Of a stretch of 64,000 nucleotides of DNA, positions 9,273 to 18,160 are shown in pieces. The notes under the pieces were generated by a model, which made no database searches, was not told the origin of the DNA, and saw nothing but the letters and a program-made list of their open reading frames with translations. Each line of letters opens with the position of its first letter. Position 1 is the first letter of the stretch. A program made the translations under genes and the position numbers. Source of the stretch: Gammaproteobacteria bacterium. GTDB taxonomy: Bacteria; Pseudomonadota; Gammaproteobacteria; Arenicellales; UBA868. The stretch is from the NCBI GenBank assembly GCA_022450155.1, contig JAKUQR010000006.1, positions 62,001 to 126,000 of the forward strand. The letters run 5' to 3'.

Positions 9273-10126
9273 TGGCGTTCAAGGATCTGGAAAGACTTAC
9301 CCGCACACCCGAGGGTGTTACGACATTTATTGAACGGCCTGACGGTACCCGTCTGCATTGTATTGCAGTGGGGGAAGGACCAGTGGTGGTACTGGCCCAC
9401 GGGATCTTTAACGAACTGCGTTGTTTTAACCTTGTGCTAGAGCAACTGCTCAACAGACATGTTCGAATCATCCTTTTCGACCAGCGGGGACACGGGCAGT
9501 CGAGCATCGGTGCCGATGGTCTCGGGTCGCGTCAGATGGCGGGTGATTACAAGGCGGTGCTCGAGCATTTCGACGTTACAGACGGCATACTGGTGGGACA
9601 CTCGATGGGGGCTTTTCTGGCCGTGGTACTGGCTGAAAACCATCCAACGGTGGTGGAGGCAAGACTGCGGGCAATGTTGCTGGTCAGTGGGCATGCGGGG
9701 ATCGCCGCTAAGGGCAGTCTCCAGAACCAACTACAGATTCCGCTGATCAGGGTTGGTCTGATGCCGTTGATCCTGTCCTCGAAGTGGTTGGGTCGTTTAT
9801 TCATTCGTACGCTCTTTGGAAAAGTCGCCCAGGAAGAGCATGTTGAAGTCACCCGCGCGATACTGGGTGCAAATAGTACAAAGGACCGGGTAGCGCTGGT
9901 TGATTTTCAGGTCAGGGAGGATCATTACCCGGCTTTAGGCCAGATCAAAGTGCCGACAATCGTTGTTTGCGGTGAGCAGGATAGAACCTGTCCACGGTGG
10001 CATTCAGAAAGGCTGGGTGCTGAGATTCCAGGTGCCCGTAATACATGGCTGCCTGACGTAGGGCATGTAGTGGTCTACGAGGCGCCCGAGATTATTGACC
10101 GTGAGGTGGCATCGCTGATCAGTTGA
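9272..10126 (+). CDS. Alpha/beta hydrolase
   Basis: A 284-residue soluble alpha/beta-hydrolase. The nucleophile elbow is GHSMG (LVGHSMGAF, about residue 108). The oxyanion region is AHGIFNE, and FDQRGHGQS follows as in esterases and dehalogenases. The acid is likely Asp in CGEQDRTCP and the base His in DVGHVV near the C-terminus, so the triad is complete. The ATG at 9272 overlaps the TGA of the PLP enzyme and follows GGAGGGACAG. Its place inside the operon suggests hydrolysis of an ester, thioester or C-C bond in the same pathway, but its substrate cannot be read from sequence. Confidence 0.85.
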   Translation: MAFKDLERLTRTPEGVTTFIERPDGTRLHCIAVGEGPVVVLAHGIFNELRCFNLVLEQLLNRHVRIILFDQRGHGQSSIGADGLGSRQMAGDYKAVLEHFDVTDGILVGHSMGAFLAVVLAENHPTVVEARLRAMLLVSGHAGIAAKGSLQNQLQIPLIRVGLMPLILSSKWLGRLFIRTLFGKVAQEEHVEVTRAILGANSTKDRVALVDFQVREDHYPALGQIKVPTIVVCGEQDRTCPRWHSERLGAEIPGARNTWLPDVGHVVVYEAPEIIDREVASLIS

Positions 10127-10171
10127 TGCCCGGTCCGGGAAACCAATCGGTGGTCATCAGGGGAGGCAGAT

Positions 10172-11881
10172 ATGAATACGGTAGAAAGTGGTCACGCGGT
10201 GCGTACAGTGCCCGTCTATGAAGTGTTGGCAGCCGATATCAAATCGCTCGGCGTTGAAGCAGTGTTTGGTTTGATGAGTGATGACACAGCGTTGTTCGTG
10301 ACCGCGCTCGACATGGCCGGTATAACCTTTCATGGTGCCCGGCACGAGAATGCGGCCATCTCGATGGCCGAGGGCTACGCCTCGGCCACTGGTTCCTTGG
10401 GTATAGCAGTGATCGGGCGAGGACCGGCTACAGCCAATGGTCTGCATGCCGCTGTTTACGCTGCCCGCACCGGTTCGCGTGTGCTCATTATTTACGGAGA
10501 CGCTGCCTTTGGAACGTCATCGACCAACGCACTGGGCCCTGACTACAAAGCGTTCAATGCCCTGGGCGTGTTGACCGCCGCTGGATTGCAGGTGCTTCGC
10601 GCGACAAGTGCTATCGGGGCACGCACGACGCTGGCAGATGCTGCTGCGCTGGCTATGCAGGGCAACGCGGTTGCTCTGTTGCTGCCGACCAGCATTCAAC
10701 TCGCAAAATTCGAGTGGGACGATGGCGATCCAGCACCATCTGTCGTGGTGCCGGAAGCCCAGACAGATTCTGCGCGACCCGAGGCAGTTCAATCGGCAGT
10801 CGATTGTCTGAGTCGGAGTGAACGGCCCTTGATTATTGCCGGTCTGGGCGCACACCGCGCCGGTGCGAGAGAAGCTTTGGAACAACTTGCTGATCGGCTT
10901 GGTGCCCTGCTGTTGACCACGGCACGGGCCAAGGAGATGTTCCGGGGTCACCCTTATCAGATCGGGATTATCGGTTCTTTCACGCACTCGGTGGGGCGAC
11001 GTTACATCGATCAGGCAGACAGCATCATAGTTTTTGGTGCCAGTCTCAATTTCTGGACAACCAGTTTTGGCTCTGCGGTCCCGGCTGTGCCCTTGATCCA
11101 GGTCGATAGCGAACGAACCCACATTGGTCGGTGGTATTCGGCTGACGTAGCACTGGTGGGCGACGCAAAGCAGGTCTGCGAACAGTTGCTGGCGCTACTG
11201 CCAGTGCGGTCGATGGAAGACCGGCCCTTTCATACCTCCGAAACGCGTCAGCGCATTGCAGAATTCGACCCGGCAGGTGATTTCCTAGCCGCACATACGG
11301 CCCGTACTATTGACCCCAGATCATTGGGTATCGCACTGGATCGAATACTGCCCGAACAACGCAACCTGGTCTACGATGCGGGTAATTTTCTCGGCATCGT
11401 GCCTTACATTTCGGTACCAGGCCCGGATCATTTCAAGTTCACCACAAATTTTGCGTCCATCGGCCTTGGGTTTGGTACGGCGTTGGGTGTTGCCCGTGCG
11501 CGGTCTGGTAGCACGACCGTGCTGATTGTGGGTGATGGCGGATTCCTGATGACCATCAGCGAACTAGAAACGGTTGTTCGCGAAGATTTGCCGTTGATTA
11601 TCGTGGTGATGAACGATTGTGCCTATGGTGCCGAACTGCACTTCTTAAAGATGCACCAGCGTCCGGTAGACACGTCGGTGTTTCCGGATGTGGACTTTGC
11701 ACCCATCGCCGAAGGGTTTGCTTTTGAGGCATTTACAATCCGGACCATGGACGATCTAGAACAGGCAGCGCCCTCGATACGTTCACTGGAAGGACCTATC
11801 CTGCTCGACTGCAAGATCAATGCCGATATTGCAGGGTCGTTCATGAGCGAACTGGCAGCATTTGAGGGAGGCGAAGACTGA
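10172..11881 (+). CDS. Thiamine diphosphate-dependent enzyme, acetolactate-synthase-like
   Basis: A 569-residue ThDP enzyme with the three-domain layout of acetolactate synthase and 2-oxoacid decarboxylases. The cofactor-activating Glu is in HENAAISMAEGYA (E59). The central domain runs about 190-320. The Mg/ThDP motif GDGGFLMTISELETV leading to VVMNDCAYGAE is at about 450-485. GGGGAGG precedes the ATG. It follows the hydrolase by 45 bp in the same orientation. In a sulfonate context it could be a sulfopyruvate decarboxylase- or sulfoacetaldehyde acetyltransferase-like step, but the sequence alone does not separate these from benzoylformate-, oxalyl-CoA- or acetolactate-type enzymes. Confidence 0.8.
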   Translation: MNTVESGHAVRTVPVYEVLAADIKSLGVEAVFGLMSDDTALFVTALDMAGITFHGARHENAAISMAEGYASATGSLGIAVIGRGPATANGLHAAVYAARTGSRVLIIYGDAAFGTSSTNALGPDYKAFNALGVLTAAGLQVLRATSAIGARTTLADAAALAMQGNAVALLLPTSIQLAKFEWDDGDPAPSVVVPEAQTDSARPEAVQSAVDCLSRSERPLIIAGLGAHRAGAREALEQLADRLGALLLTTARAKEMFRGHPYQIGIIGSFTHSVGRRYIDQADSIIVFGASLNFWTTSFGSAVPAVPLIQVDSERTHIGRWYSADVALVGDAKQVCEQLLALLPVRSMEDRPFHTSETRQRIAEFDPAGDFLAAHTARTIDPRSLGIALDRILPEQRNLVYDAGNFLGIVPYISVPGPDHFKFTTNFASIGLGFGTALGVARARSGSTTVLIVGDGGFLMTISELETVVREDLPLIIVVMNDCAYGAELHFLKMHQRPVDTSVFPDVDFAPIAEGFAFEAFTIRTMDDLEQAAPSIRSLEGPILLDCKINADIAGSFMSELAAFEGGED

Positions 11882-12034
11882 CGCCACTTGCGCTGCCATC
11901 GTTGCAAGGCGATCCCGCGCCTCGGTCAACTACTGGCCGGGCACGTTATCCTGAAACCCTGGCCGGGAAATAGGAGGAATCAGCCGACCGGGTAGAAATA
12001 CCCGGCCAAGGGTCAGTACCGGGTGGACTACCGG

Positions 12035-12469
12035 TTATCGCCAGAATGTCTGGTGGTAGGCAACCCAGGTCTGAAAGCCCTGGGGCGACTGAAACTGACT
12101 CGAGTGTGTCTGAAATCGACTCGGTGGTTCAATGCCGATGTCCCGCAGCAGGTGACTGGGTAGTGACCGGATCAGTTGATCTCGCTGGCGGTAGGCACGG
12201 GTTCTGCGATGCTTATCAACCGGATTTGCCCATAGCGCGTTTATTACGCGACTCATTGCGCGGCCCAACTGACCGACGAACAGGCGTATTGTTTGGGCCC
12301 GGGCTCGCTGGGCGCGCCGCATGACGATGCCATAGTCGAGAATACTGAATTCTTTTGAGTCCAGTACGGTCAGCAGTGCCGACTCAGGTCCTTTGAGAAC
12401 ATGTTCGTCGTTTGCGGCGGTCCATTTTGCGACCGTCTGGTCGAGGAATCGGGGTGGTGATTTAGACAT
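12035..12469 (-). CDS. DUF1127-type small protein with N-terminal extension
   Basis: A 144-residue protein with no transmembrane segment. Residues about 92-115 (RAYRQRDQLIRSLPSHLLRDIGI) match the DUF1127 signature, an Arg-rich helix pair ending in LLRDIG common in alphaproteobacteria. Such proteins are normally 45-75 residues and some are linked to phosphate, arginine and RNA regulation. Here about 80 residues precede the motif and 30 residues rich in Gln and Phe follow it, so this is a long variant. No good ribosome binding site precedes the ATG (upstream is AT-rich, TTAATTAAAC), so the start is uncertain. It lies downstream of the agmatinase gene, separated by 437 bp. Confidence 0.65.
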   Translation of the reverse strand: MSKSPPRFLDQTVAKWTAANDEHVLKGPESALLTVLDSKEFSILDYGIVMRRAQRARAQTIRLFVGQLGRAMSRVINALWANPVDKHRRTRAYRQRDQLIRSLPSHLLRDIGIEPPSRFQTHSSQFQSPQGFQTWVAYHQTFWR

Positions 12470-12730
12470 ATTAGTTTAATTAATCCATAAAGTAGAGAGC
12501 GAAAAGGCTTGAACGATTAAATCGGTGCGAAATTTATAGGAAATAAAAGGAGTCGACAAACGATATATTCTTTGTTCATAGTTAGAATAACTAAATCGAT
12601 CTGGCAAGTCACAGTAAGTGGGAGCAAAATTTCTAGATTGCCGTGAATGTGACCGGGGTCCTGCTGGCCCAATTGCCAAACGGTCCGGTTGTGGTAGTTT
12701 GCAGCGATCGTTTCCCCCTTAATCACACCG

Positions 12731-12847
12731 AGGAGGTTAAGACGATGACGCCACCCGACGGTTCCGTGCGGGGGCGGTAAGAGCCACAATGGGCTGCCGC
12801 CCCCGTTTGAATTTGGAGGGTGGGGAGCCATCCGCGTACCACGCGGA
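12731..12847 (+). other. Possible leader peptide plus GC hairpins in a 437-bp gap
   Basis: The gap 12470-12906 has no normal gene. On the plus strand a consensus AGGAGG (12731-12736) sits 8 bases before an ATG (12745) that opens an 11-codon frame, MTPPDGSVRGR, ending TAA at 12778-12780. The end of this frame is inside a strong hairpin with arms CGGGGGCGG (12769-12777) and CCGCCCCCG (12797-12805), with a nested AGCC/GGCT pair (12782-12785, 12792-12795). A second hairpin TCCGCG-TACCA-CGCGGA follows at 12831-12847. There is no T-run, so it is not a usual intrinsic terminator. No plus-strand gene follows, so this is either a structured RNA or chance. No Rfam family was recognised. Confidence 0.35.
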
Positions 12848-12906
12848 AATCAGCGGTAAAATCCCGATTGTTTTCGCCTTTAACCGGGTGCTGGGTCTAA
12901 GCCAAA

Positions 12907-13884
12907 TTATCGGGTGATTTTGCGCCAGGGTGCTTTGGTGAACAGGCAAAGAAAATCGAGCGCCAGTGTTGCCCCAGCCAGTGCGGTAATCTCAGCGTGG
13001 TCGTAAGGCGGAGCCACTTCCATCAGATCAGCTCCCACGATGTTGATACCGGCCAGACCTTTCACAATTTCCCTGGCCTGGCTGGTAGTGAGCCCAGCAC
13101 AGACGGGCGTACCGGTACCCGGGGCATATGCGGGATCCAGACAATCGATGTCAAAGGTCAGGTAGGTTTTGTTGTCCCCAACAATCTTGCGGATGTGTTC
13201 GATTACGGCATCCGTACCGTGGTGTTGCACCCAGGGACCATCGAGGATATTGAAACCCAGGGTGTCCTGGTTGTCGGTCCGCAGGCCGATCTGAACAGAT
13301 GTCGCAGGATCGAGGAACCCCTGTTGTGTTGCATGCCAAAACATGGTGCCGTGATTCACGCCATCAGCATGTTCATCAGGCCAGGTGTCACTGTGCGCGT
13401 CGAAGTGGATTAGGGAAATCGGCTTACCGTGTTTTCCAGCGTGTGCTTTGATCAGTGGTAAGCTGATGAAATGGTCGCCTCCCAGTGACAGCACCATGAC
13501 ATCCTGGTCCAGCATCCAGGAGATGTATTCTTCGATTTGCTGAGGGACCTTTGCTGGCTGAGCAAAGTCGAACGGTAGATCACCGTGATCACAGATTCGC
13601 ATCTCGCGGATGGGGTGAAAATCCCAGCCGTAAACGCGGGTACCGAATGCTAGGCTTACCGATGCGTTCCGGATTCCACGAGGTCCGAAACGGGCGCCCG
13701 GGCGGTTAGTCGTTGCCGTGTCGAAGGGGATACCGACTACGGTAGCGTCTATATCACTGAGATCTTTTTGATAGGGCCGGCGGAGAAAACTGGTCACACC
13801 GGCGTAGGTGGTTTCTTCCGGCAGCGAGTGAATGTCCAACGTCGTCAGTGCGCCATCGGTTGTCATCCTGGGTTTATCTGTCAT
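12907..13884 (-). CDS. speB: Agmatinase-type ureohydrolase
   Basis: A 325-residue arginase/agmatinase-family hydrolase that would split a guanidino compound (agmatine, guanidinobutyrate or similar) to urea and an amine, using two Mn ions. All metal-binding blocks are present: GGDHF (residue ~133), FDAHSDTWPD (~157), and SFDIDCLDP-type TFDIDCLDPAYAPG (~243), with EVAPPYDHAEIT near the end. Length suits agmatinase. It is followed by the 437-bp gap and preceded, 93 bp upstream, by a PhyH dioxygenase on the same strand. The exact guanidino substrate is unknown; the symbol denotes the family. Confidence 0.85.
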   Translation of the reverse strand: MTDKPRMTTDGALTTLDIHSLPEETTYAGVTSFLRRPYQKDLSDIDATVVGIPFDTATTNRPGARFGPRGIRNASVSLAFGTRVYGWDFHPIREMRICDHGDLPFDFAQPAKVPQQIEEYISWMLDQDVMVLSLGGDHFISLPLIKAHAGKHGKPISLIHFDAHSDTWPDEHADGVNHGTMFWHATQQGFLDPATSVQIGLRTDNQDTLGFNILDGPWVQHHGTDAVIEHIRKIVGDNKTYLTFDIDCLDPAYAPGTGTPVCAGLTTSQAREIVKGLAGINIVGADLMEVAPPYDHAEITALAGATLALDFLCLFTKAPWRKITR

Positions 13885-13977
13885 GACGTGTGCTCAGTAA
13901 AAGTGTGGTCAGTGATGGACTCAGTAGTCGGGGATTCTTATGGCGAGACCGCGGGTTCAAGAGGTTGCATCGGATCT

Positions 13978-14820
13978 TTATGGGTCCTGGAGTCCGGCAA
14001 TGCTATTTCGGTCCGTGTTGGTGAGATAAATCTGACCCTGGAGGTCCGCCACATGCTCGTGGAAGTCGACGGCATCAGAAGACATGGTGGATTCCGGAGT
14101 GATCTCTTCGTTGAAGTGGCGAAAGCGGTCTTCTCCACTGACCAGTGTCGCATAATCCTCGTCGATTCGGGTCTGACGGGCGCTGGGTGTGATATAGCGT
14201 ATAGCAACGCCGACGCGCCTCTTGCTAGAACAATTCGGCGTTGACGCATGAAACATATCAACATGATGAATTGATGCTTCGCCGGCTTTGAGTTCGACCC
14301 AGACAGATATTTCTTCGTTAATCCCATCTTGTATGGTCTGGCCACGGGTCAGGATATTGTTTGCGTCCTGGGTATCCTGGTGCTCCACCTGGCCCTTGTG
14401 GTGGCTGCCCGGAATCATGCGCATGCATCCATTCTCTCGGGTAGTATCTGTCAGAGCCACCCAGACCGTCAGCACTTGGTCACTGTCGAGGCCCCAGTGG
14501 GCGCTATCCTGGTGCCAGGAAACAAAGCGGCCATCACCAGGCTCCTTGGGGTAGATATGGGTGGTCCAAACCATCAGGTCATTCCCCAGGATAGCGCGCA
14601 CCAGGTCAAGAATTGCCGGGTGCCGCATGAGTCGGTTGAACCAGGGAAACACAAGATGCGACTTGTAGCGCCACTTGCCATTGATCGGACCGCCAGAATT
14701 GGTTTCGTAGACTTCGAGTTCAGCGAGGTAGTTGGCCGCGTCGGCGGCACTCATCACACGCCGCGGAAAAATCAGGCCCGTGTCGTGGTACTGCGTGACC
14801 TCATCGGCCGAAACCGCCAT
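13978..14820 (-). CDS. Phytanoyl-CoA dioxygenase (PhyH) family Fe(II)/2-oxoglutarate oxygenase
   Basis: A 280-residue non-heme iron, 2-oxoglutarate-dependent oxygenase. The iron ligands are visible as H-x-D in SWHQDSAHWG (about residue 122) and a distal His in HHVDMFHASTPN (about 210), followed by an Arg in SKRRVGVAIRY that would bind 2-oxoglutarate. A very good ribosome site, GAAGGAGGTCACC, precedes the ATG. PhyH proteins hydroxylate many small molecules, including ectoine, acyl-CoAs and phosphonates. The neighbouring agmatinase might act on the same molecule (a guanidino or arginine derivative), but this is only proximity. Confidence 0.85.
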   Translation of the reverse strand: MAVSADEVTQYHDTGLIFPRRVMSAADAANYLAELEVYETNSGGPINGKWRYKSHLVFPWFNRLMRHPAILDLVRAILGNDLMVWTTHIYPKEPGDGRFVSWHQDSAHWGLDSDQVLTVWVALTDTTRENGCMRMIPGSHHKGQVEHQDTQDANNILTRGQTIQDGINEEISVWVELKAGEASIHHVDMFHASTPNCSSKRRVGVAIRYITPSARQTRIDEDYATLVSGEDRFRHFNEEITPESTMSSDAVDFHEHVADLQGQIYLTNTDRNSIAGLQDP

Positions 14821-14921
14821 GGTGACCTCCTTCGATGAACGAATGATTATGCATCAGAGAATACCCGTCACCAATAATATCCTCCCGGCGGTCATTCCAA
14901 TGCCAGCGACTTAGCGCGCAC

Positions 14922-15398
14922 TCAGTCTGATGTCAGTCGGGTGTGCCACTCAGCGATGGATTCATCGGGATATTCATCGAAACAACGGTCCATTTCTGCA
15001 CTAAAAGTCTGCACCCACCCCGGTTTGTAGTTCAGCATCATGTGGGTGTAATAGGGTGGTCTGGGCAGTTCAGAATCGACAGAACTGGCGATCGGATGCA
15101 TAAAGTCCGGCCAGTCGCTGTGCCAGGCCCAGAGGTGACTTCCACAATGGCGACAGAACAATCGCCGGTGCTCACTCTTTCGGGATTCCGGGGCGCAGAG
15201 CTTTGCCTGGTAAGTCGCAAGGTGTTTTTCCCCGTTGATCTTTAATGTACGGGCGTCCGCCAGGAGGTTGGTCGCGTAGCCTTCGCCGCCGCTTGTCTTA
15301 CGGCAAATAGAGCAGTAACACTTCTGATAGGGGTAAGGGCCGTCGGAATCGACCTGGTAACCAACGGCGCCGCAGTGACAACTGCCAGAGATCTTCAC
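14922..15398 (-). CDS. GFA family zinc protein (glutathione-dependent formaldehyde-activating type)
   Basis: A 158-residue protein of the GFA/CENP-V fold. Zinc-binding cysteines are clear: SCHCGAV (residue ~6), YCSICRK (~28) and FCRHCGSHLW (~82). The length is typical. Family members include Gfa, once proposed to speed S-hydroxymethyl-glutathione formation from formaldehyde, and many of unknown role. Formaldehyde is a product of the Rieske and demethylase chemistry elsewhere in the window, which makes a detoxifying role attractive but unproven. It lies 28 bp before the NnrU-like gene in the gene order. Confidence 0.8.
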   Translation of the reverse strand: MKISGSCHCGAVGYQVDSDGPYPYQKCYCSICRKTSGGEGYATNLLADARTLKINGEKHLATYQAKLCAPESRKSEHRRLFCRHCGSHLWAWHSDWPDFMHPIASSVDSELPRPPYYTHMMLNYKPGWVQTFSAEMDRCFDEYPDESIAEWHTRLTSD

Positions 15399-15426
15399 AG
15401 TGTTCGGGTCCTCATCGAGATTTTCA

Positions 15427-15987
15427 TTAATTGATTAACTGTGGGCCAAACAGGTAGGGGTGCAGGAACACCAGTACAGCAAATACAACAGCACCCGCCA
15501 CAACCGTAATGACATCCCGGAAAACAGGTTGTGGTTCAGTTATTTTCCCTGTTTTTCGTAGGGTGGCCGAGACGATGCCCAAAAGCGAATAAACGAGGAA
15601 GCTGCCGAACAGCAGCAGCGAGGCCATGTCGCCATTTGCGCACAGGTGTGCTAATGCCCAGAGTGTCACTCCCCACAGCATCGGGTGACGCACCAGCCGC
15701 TTGATATTACCCGGCATGTGGCTGGCTGCCAGCAGGATCAAGGCAGTTAGAACGAGTGGAAATGCTACAGTCTGTTCCCAATCGGGCGGTGTCCACAGGT
15801 GGACATAGCCGGCAGTCGCCTTGCCCCAGATGATCAGGATCAGTCCTGCAGCCGCCACAGCGGTGTAGATCAGTTTGTAGGTGTTTTCTCCCAATCGCTG
15901 TACTGCTCTGCGTCGCAGGGGAGGAAGGCTTGGGACCAGGTGGATCGTAAAAAAGACCACAATGCCGACTATCAGCAGTGTCATCAT
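15427..15987 (-). CDS. NnrU family membrane protein
   Basis: A 186-residue inner-membrane protein with about five hydrophobic segments. The segment HMPGNIKRLVRHPMLWGVTLWALAH-like region (MPGNIKRLVRHPMLWG, ALAHL) is the NnrU signature. NnrU is named from nitrogen-oxide metabolism loci and is related to the isoprenylcysteine methyltransferase-like membrane fold; its activity is unknown. The start MMTLLIVG at 15985-15987 was chosen because CTGGAGCAAC precedes it; the frame extends nine codons further. It lies upstream of the GFA gene on the same strand. Confidence 0.8.
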   Translation of the reverse strand: MMTLLIVGIVVFFTIHLVPSLPPLRRRAVQRLGENTYKLIYTAVAAAGLILIIWGKATAGYVHLWTPPDWEQTVAFPLVLTALILLAASHMPGNIKRLVRHPMLWGVTLWALAHLCANGDMASLLLFGSFLVYSLLGIVSATLRKTGKITEPQPVFRDVITVVAGAVVFAVLVFLHPYLFGPQLIN

Positions 15988-16166
15988 GTTGCTCCAGTTT
16001 GTTTTGCAGAACACAGGCCGCAGTGCAGCCCATCAAGTGGGATGTTCACCTATCTTACTCGGCAGTCCGGCTTGTCCGACACTGGGCCAGTGTCAATCAC
16101 GAGTGAATATAACTTTACTCGACCCTGATTTTCTGCACAATGACGAGCGACTCCCTGGAGGGATCG

Positions 16167-17180
16167 ATGGCGAGTGCAATTAACACAGACGGTATTGCAG
16201 GGCAGAATAAGTCTTCTTGGAATTATCAACCCTTACTTCCAATTGAAGGGGTGCCGGTTTTTGTTTGGCCCCCGCGGCCGGTTGCAGCGATTAAATACCT
16301 GCTGTCCAGGGCCTACCTGTTTTCAGTTGTCATGCCATTTGGGTTGTTTGCGCTGATTACCTGGGCTTACCTGCAGCCTGCGATTACGCGCTGTGCCACA
16401 TTCGAGTTCAGCTGGATCGCCCAGATGTATCTGCGTAATCTCATGCTCTTCGTGCTGATCGTGGGTGGTCTTCATCTCTATTTTTTTACCTTCAAGCGTC
16501 AGGGCAAACAGCTCAAGTTCAGTGGTCAGGCGCTCGGTCGGGACGACCGAAAGTTTTTTGCCCGTGACCAGGTGTGGGACAACGTCTTCTGGAGTTGTGT
16601 CAGCGGTGTGACGTTGTGGACAGCCTATGAAGTGTTTTTTATGTGGAGTTATGCGAACGAGCTGTTGCCGTTCTATCTTGACTGGCGCGAGCATCCCGTC
16701 TGGTTTGTGTTGATATTATTTGCGATCCCATTTTGGGATTCGATCCACTTCTACTTCATCCATCGTTTGCTTCATTGGAAGCCACTCTACCGGGTCGCCC
16801 ATGCGGTTCATCACCGCAATGTGAGCACCGGCCCCTGGTCAGGGTTTTCGATGCACCCGCTTGAACACCTCATTTACCTCAGCAACGTACTGATCCACAT
16901 TCTGTTTGCTTCCCATCCGGTGCATATCTTCTTCCACCTGCAGTGGAACGCCATCGGTGCCGGTACGAGTCATAGCGGCTACGAATCTTTGACTGTCTGT
17001 GGGAAGCCAGTGATTGGATTGAGTCCATTCCACCATCAACTGCACCATCGGCTGTACAACTGCAACTATGGCAATAGCCTGGTGCCCATGGACAAATTAT
17101 TTGGTTCCGATCATGACGGTACCGACGAGGCCTGGAGTGCTATCCGGAATGGTCGGCGGGTGAGGGTGGCCGAGGCCTGA
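16167..17180 (+). CDS. Membrane-bound di-iron fatty acid hydroxylase / sterol desaturase family
   Basis: A 337-residue integral membrane oxygenase. Three histidine clusters needed for the di-iron site are present in order: HFYFIHRLLHW (residue ~191), HAVHHRNVSTG with MHPLEH (~208-228), and FHHQLHHRLYN (~286). About four transmembrane helices precede and surround them. The ATG at 16167 has GGAGGG a few bases upstream; an earlier in-frame ATG at 16140 has no ribosome site. Family members hydroxylate or desaturate lipids such as sterols, carotenoids and fatty acyl chains. It is flanked by genes on the opposite strand, so it is probably monocistronic. Confidence 0.85.
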   Translation: MASAINTDGIAGQNKSSWNYQPLLPIEGVPVFVWPPRPVAAIKYLLSRAYLFSVVMPFGLFALITWAYLQPAITRCATFEFSWIAQMYLRNLMLFVLIVGGLHLYFFTFKRQGKQLKFSGQALGRDDRKFFARDQVWDNVFWSCVSGVTLWTAYEVFFMWSYANELLPFYLDWREHPVWFVLILFAIPFWDSIHFYFIHRLLHWKPLYRVAHAVHHRNVSTGPWSGFSMHPLEHLIYLSNVLIHILFASHPVHIFFHLQWNAIGAGTSHSGYESLTVCGKPVIGLSPFHHQLHHRLYNCNYGNSLVPMDKLFGSDHDGTDEAWSAIRNGRRVRVAEA

Positions 17181-17230
17181 AGCGGCGGCTAAATCAGCTG
17201 AGCTTTACTTGCCAGTTTGGACGATTAATT

Positions 17231-18094
17231 TTACGACCCTAACCGCTCTGCAATAGAGAGGATACGCTGCATCTCGCGTAATATCGGTTTTTCAATCAGC
17301 TTACCATCGACAACCACCAGTCCTGTATCCGCTTCAGAAAACGCGTTCAGAATGCGGCGCGCGTGCGCAATTTCTGCATCACTGGGTGTGAAGACATCGT
17401 TAAGAATCGGAATCTGTTTGGGATGAATTGAGCCCTTGCCGCCGAACCCCAGTTCGCGTGCAAGCCTTGCTTCTTCAGCCATGCCATCGGGGTCCTCCAG
17501 GTCGAGATAAGGTACGTCGATTGCGTCGATACCAGCACTGGCTGCAGCATGTACGACCCGCGACCGTGCATAAAGCAAAGGCTCCCAAGCATTGGAACAG
17601 CGAAGCTCGGCTGCCATGTCGACCCCACCAAAAAACAGTGCGTCAATACGAGCGCTCGCGCGCGCGATATCGTGTACTGCTTCCAGTGAGGCATTGGTTT
17701 CGATGATGACGTGCAGTCGGGTATCGTGACCGCGTTCTGACAGCAGATCGTCCAGCCAGATGATTTCATCCGGTGTCATCACTTTGGGTAGCATCAGCGC
17801 CGGTGGTGGGGTATCCGTCGCCAGCACAGCGTTGACATCGGCGAGACCGAATGCCGTACGCAGGCAGTTAATACGCACGATTCGCTCGACACCATCGTCA
17901 GCCTGGGGTGATGCAAACAAGGCCAGGCCTTTTTCTCGGGCTTCGTCTTTGTCTTTGGGTGCGATGCCATCTTCGAGTTCGACACAGACGATGTCGGTAC
18001 CGGAGGCAAGAGCCTTGGGGAACATTTTCGGCTTAAGGCCCGGTGCAAAGATAAAGGTGCGTCGTGGTCGGATAGCACGCTCACTGGCTGTCAT
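17231..18094 (-). CDS. HpcH/HpaI - CitE-like acyl-CoA lyase family protein
   Basis: A 287-residue TIM-barrel lyase of the CitE/malyl-CoA lyase group, which makes or breaks C-C bonds next to a CoA thioester with Mg. Family blocks seen are RRTFIFAPGLKPKMFPKA (N-terminus), VCVELEDGIAPKDKDEAR (acidic metal region), VIIETNASLEAV (Glu ligand), FGGVDMAAEL (Asp ligand) and GFGGKGSIHPKQIP. It lies 66 bp downstream of the DmdA-like gene on the same strand, so the two may be an operon; a CitE-type lyase is not part of the known demethylation pathway. Substrate unknown. Confidence 0.85.
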   Translation of the reverse strand: MTASERAIRPRRTFIFAPGLKPKMFPKALASGTDIVCVELEDGIAPKDKDEAREKGLALFASPQADDGVERIVRINCLRTAFGLADVNAVLATDTPPPALMLPKVMTPDEIIWLDDLLSERGHDTRLHVIIETNASLEAVHDIARASARIDALFFGGVDMAAELRCSNAWEPLLYARSRVVHAAASAGIDAIDVPYLDLEDPDGMAEEARLARELGFGGKGSIHPKQIPILNDVFTPSDAEIAHARRILNAFSEADTGLVVVDGKLIEKPILREMQRILSIAERLGS

Positions 18095-18160
18095 GGTGTT
18101 GTCCCGGTCTGGCGAAGAGATTGTAGTGTCTGCGAAGAATTACCCGCTGTCATCGGCGAT

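Noticed and set aside
12769-12805. GC hairpin as an intrinsic terminator of agmatinase
   Set aside because: No T-run on either strand follows the stem.
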